64,000 nt of DNA from Sthenelais limicola. Lineage: Eukaryota > Annelida > Polychaeta > Phyllodocida > Sigalionidae. The number at the start of each line of letters is the position of its first letter. The stretch's first letter is position 1. The notes under the pieces are model-generated. The model worked only from the letters and a program-made list of their open reading frames with translations, was not told the origin of the DNA and did no database searches. Made by a program: the position numbers and the translations under genes. The stretch covers positions 59,478,986 to 59,542,985 of the forward strand of contig OW804097.1 of assembly GCA_942159475.1 (NCBI GenBank), read 5' to 3'. Positions 58,021 through 64,000 of the stretch are shown here, in pieces.

Positions 58021-58620
58021 GCCCTATCTAAACTATTTAAAGTAGGTGATAAGAAAACACGTTTTCTTATATATAAAACAACCATCCTTCCACACATTGA
58101 TTATGGCGACATTTTCTATTCGTCATCTAGCCAAAAATATTTAGATAGACTTCATCTCTCCAAAATGCTGCATTCAAAATAATTCTCGGTCTCCCTAGAC
58201 TGACAAGTACAGCGCGGATACATAAGGAGCTTAATATACCTTCATTAAAGAATAGTAGAGAGTTGCATATTCTAGATCTTGCGTATCTACGATAAAGAAA
58301 AGTGGAAAATACTGATAATAGGAAAATAAACATGTGTGGGTTGGCAAAAGGAAAGAAACTCACAGTTCCTCACCCCCAAAACGAGATACTTAAAAGATCA
58401 TATATTCGGTTTGACTGCTTTATGGAATGGTTTGCCGAATGAAACTCCATTAATAGATAATAGAAAAGAATTTAGATGTTCCTTGCGTAACTTCCTGTTA
58501 CTTTTGACCAATATTTACAAGATGATGTTAATCAGAACTAATCTGACGAATTATCAAAACATAGAAACCAAGGCGCATAATGCCATTAAAGGATCGAGAT
58601 ATCGATATTTTGTTTAATTA
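58021..58620 (+). pseudogene. LINE reverse transcriptase C-terminal remnant
   Basis: Segments in two frames: LIYKTTILPHIDYGDIFYSS and SSQKYLDRLH, then AAFKIILGLPRLTSTARIHK, ELNIPSLKNSRELHILDLAY, then RKVENTDNRKINMCGLAKGK. This is the thumb/C-terminal pattern of non-LTR retrotransposons (ILPHxDYGDxVxxxxSxKxLDRLQxLQNRAxRIILG). At least one frameshift (about 58162) and stop codons are present. It lies in intron 2 of the 56-62 kb gene. Confidence 0.7.
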
Positions 58621-59499
58621 ATCATTGTTTATTCCAAACGGAAATTTCATTTAAAACCAAAATACATTGTATATAGGGGGTGAATTTAATTCAAAGGTCG
58701 TATAATATAACATTTATAATTTACCATTGTCATAATAGAATTTAAGACACTATTTTATAACAAGCTATTCTAAAAACATTGTATTAAAAATGTGTAACTT
58801 GAAAGTTAAATCGTACAATGTAAAATCTCACAAAAATTGTATGTATCATTGCGAGACTGTAAAGTTGTAATAACAGATTATTAACTCACGGCCGAAAAAT
58901 ATGTAATGAAACGAAATGCGTGACTATGTAAAGCTTGACATTATTTATCATTTATTATTGTTTCGGGCTCGTTGGAAGATCTATTTTTAGAGGCTTTTGT
59001 CCAGTTCTGCATATTTTTATGGAATAAATATATATGTGGCAATGAGTGAGAGCTAGTGAGGTTATATAGGAGGTTATTTGGGAGCACCATCAATGACATA
59101 TATATTTATACCAAGCCCAGTTGGTTTACTCATGTCCATTTATCTTGGCAAAAGTTAGCTACATAATCTGGACCCAGTTTGCGATATTTGTTTCATTAGT
59201 GAAGCCAATATAAACAATCACTCCCTATTACCACACACATGTAGCACACCAAGGTGATACTTTCTAACTACTTCCCCGCACACAAGGGGTGTATCAACTA
59301 TATATGTATACATACTTGCTAAGTTAGGGACTAAAAGTTAAAGTTGCCTCAACTTATTTTTACAAGATTCATGATAATGTTAACTGTTTTTATGATACAA
59401 TCATATATGTTATGTCAAATAAAAGCAACGATTCAGGGCTATCTGCGTTTGAAACTGTCACATGTAGAATTACAAACATTCTTTTTTATATTAACAGCT

Positions 59500-59513
59500 G
59501 TTTCCATGGTAAC
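59500..59513. promoter_or_regulatory. X-box-like motif GTTTCCATGGTAAC, with a near-copy at 59550
   Basis: A 14-base match to the RFX-site pattern, followed 50 bp later by GTTTCCATGGTAATG. Intronic; function is uncertain. Confidence 0.3.
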
Positions 59514-59736
59514 CACGTGTAAAATGTAATGAAATCCTGATTTTCAACTGTTTCCATGGTAATGGCTCTGAGCTTATATATAATGGTTCTGCAGCGTTAG
59601 GTGTGTGTGTTGGGGGCGGGGGGGGGGCATGTTAAAGATACACAATTAGATTTGCCAATTGTTGGTACATATATCAACCTTTATATTATTTATATTATTG
59701 TTATCTTAAATTCGGGGTTATTTGATAGTATACAGT

Positions 59737-60038
59737 GGGTCAGTTTTCAGAAAACGCACTATTCACATTTACTAATCCTCTCAAATAACACAAATCTAAG
59801 AGAGAAAACATTATTTCAAATACAAGATGTTGGGAGGGGATCTGCCAGCCGTTTGAATTTCAATTTCACTTTGTCAATTTCAAATACAATTCAACATAAC
59901 CGAACAGATTGTTTGAATCAACACAATACCAAATACATGTATACTCATATATACCTAGAATTGACCATTTCCAGTCTAATTTAGCAGAATCTACTATGTG
60001 TAGAGCTGTCGACTGTACATGTTCCGACGATCTGATCC
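59737..60038 (-). mobile_element. GTACAAT-family MITE, copy 8 (immediately 5' of an exon)
   Basis: Begins GGGTCAGTTTTCAGAAAACG and ends GTCGACTGTACATGTTCCGA then CGATCTGATCC. Its inner edge is only 26 bp from the exon starting at 60065. Confidence 0.65.
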
Positions 60039-60064
60039 TATTATTCTCAAATTGTATACCACAG

Positions 60065-60241
60065 ATGTAGTGCAAGAAGATGATAATTTCCCTGCACCGG
60101 AGACCAGGGATGCATCAGCTGCTGATCCTCCAAGTCAGAATGCCACGTTCCAAGCAGATGACAGTGAGAGGAATAGGCCGGGCAAGATGAGAAAGCGACC
60201 CGGCTATCTCCGCCGCTTAACCAACAATAAAGTAGAAGATG
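60065..60241 (+). CDS. Second coding exon of the 56-62 kb gene
   Basis: Phase 1 at both ends: acceptor TATACCACAG, donor G/GTAATT; 177 bp. It encodes VVQEDDNFPAPETRD, SQNATFQADDSER, then the basic PGKMRKRPGYLRRLTNN, ending KVEDG. Acidic then basic; likely cytosolic and disordered, with no family recognised. The branch-point and pyrimidine region of its acceptor is squeezed between the MITE and the exon. Confidence 0.65.
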
Positions 60242-60294
60242 GTAATTAATCCTTCTATTCATTTATTAACATCGCCATATCGCGGAATTATATA

Positions 60295-60662
60295 TGTGAT
60301 GTGTCACCGGAAAATAAGCCATATTTTGAATTGATTCTGAGATTCCATCTTCAAAGATGGGATTAAAGGTGGATTCCAAAGATGTTAACTGTTAGGACAT
60401 CTAATAAGTACTTGTATGTCTTTGTATGTTTGAAAAATACTGAAAAGTTACTGATATTTCAGTGTAGTTAAATAATTATATGTACTCCCTTAGTATGACC
60501 TTAGAATCGCAAGAATACATTAAATATAGTCTTTAAATTTGGTACACGTATTGATACAACTAAACACTCCAAAAAATCAAAACATTCTTATATTACCAGT
60601 TCTTGAGGGGACAAAAATTGTTGAGATTTTAGAGACTCATATCTTTCTATAACACATCACAT
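60295..60662. mobile_element. GAGTCACAAGTCGC-family MITE, copy 6
   Basis: TGTGATGTGTCACCGGAAAA at the left is mirrored by ATCTTTCTATAACACATCAC at the right; the interior AAGTACTTGTATGTCTTTGT and CCCTTAGTATGACCTTAGAA match other copies. Confidence 0.65.
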
Positions 60663-61128
60663 ATAATTATACCCTCATTTTGCTCCGAAAAAAGCTCCAA
60701 TAGTTCTCACGCTTCATACTTCAGAAGCTTTGAAAAATACTTTAATAAAAAAAATCATTTAATTAAAGGCGAATACAATATTCAAATTCATTATAATGAG
60801 ATTTTGCGGTCATAATGGAATCATAATAGCACCTTGCGGGTTGGAACGAGAGACTTTCCCTCAGTTTGAAGGGACTCTCTCATCTTTGAGCCTAGACTAC
60901 ATGCTGTACTTTAACCATGCAGAGTGAGATAAACCCATTCATGTGCCTTAAGTTAAAGTGAGAGAACTTGTTTCTATAATAGCCTACTTCATGTTGGCAC
61001 ACATCTTCATAATGTTTTTATTTACAAGGATTTATGTGAGTCTCTCAAGCATGTACAAACATGAAAACTGGCACAAAGCATACGTATACATAGTATACAT
61101 GCTACGAGGGCCTGGTTGTCCGACAAAT

Positions 61129-61482
61129 GTACAATGGGGGATTTACATGAGTCAATGCGCATGTATATTTCAGTGCATGTTGGAATGGATTCGATCAGTT
61201 CAAATCTGTCATACACATATTTAGCAATATTTTATCGAAAAATGCAAGGATCTTTTCCCCCCAATATCATAGCTTATATAAATGTTCTATACAAACTAAA
61301 TGCATGATGGGAAAGATGAAGTCTTGTTTCATGGAAACTTGTATAGCCTAAATTTACATGAGATAATTGTTAAATACGCCATTTGAACATAGGCCTAGCA
61401 TGTTTTCTATAGCTTTTACACTGACATGCAACTCCCATAATTCCATGCGAATCAAATGGCGGAAATGCAAATCACCTATTGA
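61129..61482 (-). mobile_element. ATGCAAATCCCCTATT-family element, copy 3 (both ends present)
   Basis: ACAATGGGGGATTTACATGA at the left mirrors AATGCAAATCACCTATTGAC at the right. Interior CAGTGCATGTTGGAATG, AGCAATATTTTATCGAAAAA and AATGCATGATGG are inverse to the copies at 19.1 and 46.7 kb. It shows the family is an inverted-repeat element of about 350 bp. Confidence 0.6.
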
Positions 61483-61609
61483 CAGTTCTACACATTGAAT
61501 AGATTGTGCCAAATTAGACTGAAACATTACATTGTCAATATGGGTTGGGGTTAGGGTTATTTGAGAGGATTAGTGAAGGCGAAATATACATTTTCTGACG
61601 ATCTGACGC
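61480..61609 (+). mobile_element. GTACAAT-family MITE, copy 9 (internally deleted)
   Basis: GACAGTTCTACACATTGAAT and GCCAAATTAGACTGAAAC, then GAAATATACATTTTCTGACG and ATCTGACGC. About half the length of other copies. Confidence 0.55.
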
Positions 61610-61890
61610 ATGTAGCCTAAGCCGCCCCCTCCCCCTCCACCCCTATCTTTCACGTCCACCATTCCTCGCTGGCGCGCGAAAGCCACTAATTACTAGCTTT
61701 CCCGCAAGGTGGTTTGTCAAGCAGCGTTCCTCAGTTACTGGAAAGCCAGTCGGCGGAAGGTCCGACTTGCCACTTCCTCTGTTGCTATTTACTCGTCCCA
61801 ATCCCTACTCCACCTGTCACTCGCTATTTCACCGTGCGACAACCTTTCTGGACTCTTACGAATACATCTGTGATTGTTGTGATCTTTCAG

Positions 61891-62396
61891 ATTCTGCTGG
61901 GATTAACGAACAGGCCTCCGATTGCGAGGAGGTCGCAGACATTTCTGAGGTTGCACGGAGTGGTAGGAAACGCCAAGGGAGTGTCGGGGAAAGTGTGCGT
62001 TCTTTTGAGGAGTTGGTGTCATCCTCACCGACCTCGCTCAGTTCCTCAGGGATTTTTCACGTTCATGGCATAACAAAAACACACTCAACCACAGACAATC
62101 AACACAATCGTGATTCGCGCGTTGAAGGAGATCGTTCGCATCGAATGGTCTCAGTAGAACCCAGTGAAATAGGGCAAAAGCAGTCGTCAGGAATTTATAA
62201 TACAATGGAGGAGGAAGAAGGGTTGACTGAGAATGGACTCGAAGGGGGTGATCTCAATGGAGATGCCTCGAGTTCGAATAAGAAACGTTATTTACTAGGG
62301 ACACAGGGGGATATTATGCCTCTGGCCACCCTTATAACGAATCCTGGAATGAAACGAGCTGAAAGTATGGAGATTATTAACGCATCTCTTCACCAG
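61891..62396 (+). CDS. Third coding exon of the 56-62 kb gene
   Basis: Acceptor GATCTTTCAG, donor CAG/GTAAGT; enters in phase 1 and leaves in phase 0; 506 bp, 169 codons including the split one. It begins DSAGINEQASDCEEV, has a Ser-rich block (SFEELVSSSPTSLSSSG) and an acidic block (NTMEEEEGLTENGLEGG), and ends MKRAESMEIINASLHQ. No known domain. Joined to exons 1 and 2 it gives about 263 residues with no membrane segment. The gene must continue past 64000. The phase-0 exit fits the phase-0 NIT exon seen at 26342, which starts with a membrane helix, so this may be the cytosolic leader of a related NIT receptor. Confidence 0.7.
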
Positions 62397-64000
62397 GTAA
62401 GTAAATCCGAGGTCTCAGTGATCACTGATTGACAGTTTACCTGTGTTAGGCCAAGACAAAAAATAGGATGTGTTTCAGATTTATACTAGCTGAAAACAAG
62501 TTGGTAATTTTGTTTTTAAATTTATTTTTTGTGAAGAAACAATCTTCCAAGATCTGAATAAATGTCTTATCTCGTAACAATAGGTAGACCTAGATATTCT
62601 GAACAAGAAAATTATATCTTTTCCTGGTTAGGAAGACTTGTTTTCCTGATTGTTTGTCCAAAAATAATGAAACAATAATTGGCAAGGTAAATAATTGTTT
62701 TGGTGGGGGGAAAACACCTATTTCACTTTTGGCCTTATCACATCAAACGCATAAGGCATAGTCCTATATGACCCAGTCTAATCATAGATCTATACATATT
62801 ATAATATGCACTTAAGGTAATATAACCGAGCTTACTGCCTTTGATACAGTCAATGATGTCATTTGCTATTAATGGTTAGTAATAGATCGTTATTTATTCT
62901 TCTTGGCTTGGCTTACTCCCAGTTGATCTGGAGCTGCGAATGATCAATATAATTGTTGAATTGCCTAATGCTAATCAATGATTTCCACTTTGGGGTCACT
63001 TTGCAACATTTCTTGGCTTCGTAAAATGTATGTACATAATCCAGGCGAATTAATCGTTATGTACGGTAAAATGTAGGGCCTATATTGCTGCTTCGTTATT
63101 CAATCTTGGGTGCCCATGACTATTTTAACCTGCTACTGCTAGTATCAGTGCTTCTATGTGTCCGTATACATCTATCTCTCTATTTCGATCACAATTGAAG
63201 TGCAGTGCTATATTGGGATTTAAGTTCATCCGTTCTCTGGCTATACCAGGATACCTTATGAGGTGTGCTCTGAGTCAGTCACCCGGTGTCTATTATTGAT
63301 GTAAATATGTCGTGACGTTAGGAAGTGTTGTTTGGATCTTAGAGGGTTAGATTAGTCGTTGCTCTGAGGTCACATACTGCTGGTATATGAGTCAGAGCGT
63401 CAGATATTGTGCAATCAGCTGCTCTAAACAAGTCTGCTCTAAAGTAGTCTGTAAAACTATTTATACTAAATATATCTCAGACGTATATCTATTTTGGTAT
63501 TCAATTTCATTAAGAAAATCTGCGTCGGTTTTGTTGAACTGTATTTTGAACAAAATTTCATTTAAATTTGGCTTATTTATCTTAAATTTGGCTTATTTGA
63601 AGTCGAATATCGAACATTTTCTGTCCACTTTACCCACATATATGTGTACACAGGCTATATGATATGTTGGCAAATTGCCTAACCCCTATCCCTCTCTATT
63701 ATCTGTACGAGCTATGGTCGACTACTAGTATAATGGCAATACACAGTCAACGGCTGAACCCCTGCATGGTGTCCACCATGGATGATTGATCATAAGCTAG
63801 CCAAACATGAACACATAGTTTAATTTAGATCTGTTTTAACGGATGGAAGTCTTCAGTATTCTACTGAAATTAGTGTTTTTTAAAGCTGATGAAAATTGTC
63901 GAATTTCCTCCCAATTCCATGATCTGTAACTTAAAATTAAAAAAGAAAAAATGTTCAAAAACCTTCCACACAATTCGATTTACTAAATGTCGAAACTTTC
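62397..64000. other. Intron 3 of the 56-62 kb gene; no exon seen
   Basis: AT-rich sequence with one GTACAAT-family copy at 63391-63636. I see no further exon with acceptable splice sites before the window ends. Confidence 0.45.
63391..63636 (+). mobile_element. GTACAAT-family MITE, copy 10 (diverged)
   Basis: Starts GTCAGAGCGTCAGATATTGT then GCAATCAGCTGCTCT, contains GGTTTTGTTGAACTGTATTT, and ends ATCGAACATTTTCTGTCCAC then TTTACCC. Confidence 0.6.

Overview
This is AT-rich eukaryotic nuclear DNA: genes split by GT-AG introns, AATAAA signals, and abundant dispersed and tandem repeats. The repertoire (an HSDL1-type short-chain dehydrogenase, an animal-type NIT sensor domain, a DIRS-like reverse transcriptase, LINE remnants, many short inverted-repeat elements) suggests a marine invertebrate, perhaps a non-vertebrate deuterostome or a lophotrochozoan. 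The species cannot be fixed from sequence alone.

Layout. 1-6.5 kb: no gene seen; a CT-rich tract split by a 1.7 kb element with hAT-like ends, plus short repeats. 6.6-9.2 kb (minus): one uninterrupted 859-codon ORF for a Ser/Lys-rich protein I do not recognise, with an X-box (RFX-site) match about 110 bp upstream of its ATG. 10.5-18.1 kb (plus): a complete HSDL1-like gene whose exon 2, encoding the Rossmann glycine motif, exists as two 123-bp tandem versions in the same phase. 18-21.9 kb: short elements. 21.9-23.9 kb: a 135-bp satellite with a four-unit higher-order period, abutting a broken DIRS-like reverse transcriptase (23.9-24.9 kb). 26.3-27.7 kb: two exons of a NIT-domain receptor, broken by a 41-bp hairpin insertion and probably by a 1-bp shift. 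28.5-45.3 kb: an approximately 1.3-kb macrosatellite (seven units plus a rearranged eighth), each unit with a tRNA-like sequence, lying between inverted copies of a dispersed repeat. 47-51.5 kb: a LINE remnant and a nested set of elements (a 2.28-kb inverted-repeat element inside one of two tandem TTAA-flanked elements). 56-62.4 kb (plus): three in-phase 5' coding exons of a gene that runs past the window; its last phase fits the first NIT exon at 26.3 kb, so it may be the 5' part of a related receptor. 58.0-58.6 kb: another LINE remnant in its second intron.

The HSDL1-like gene and the 859-aa ORF are divergently arranged about 1.3 kb apart. No operon or shared pathway is implied. Most of the window is repeat-derived intergenic or intronic DNA.
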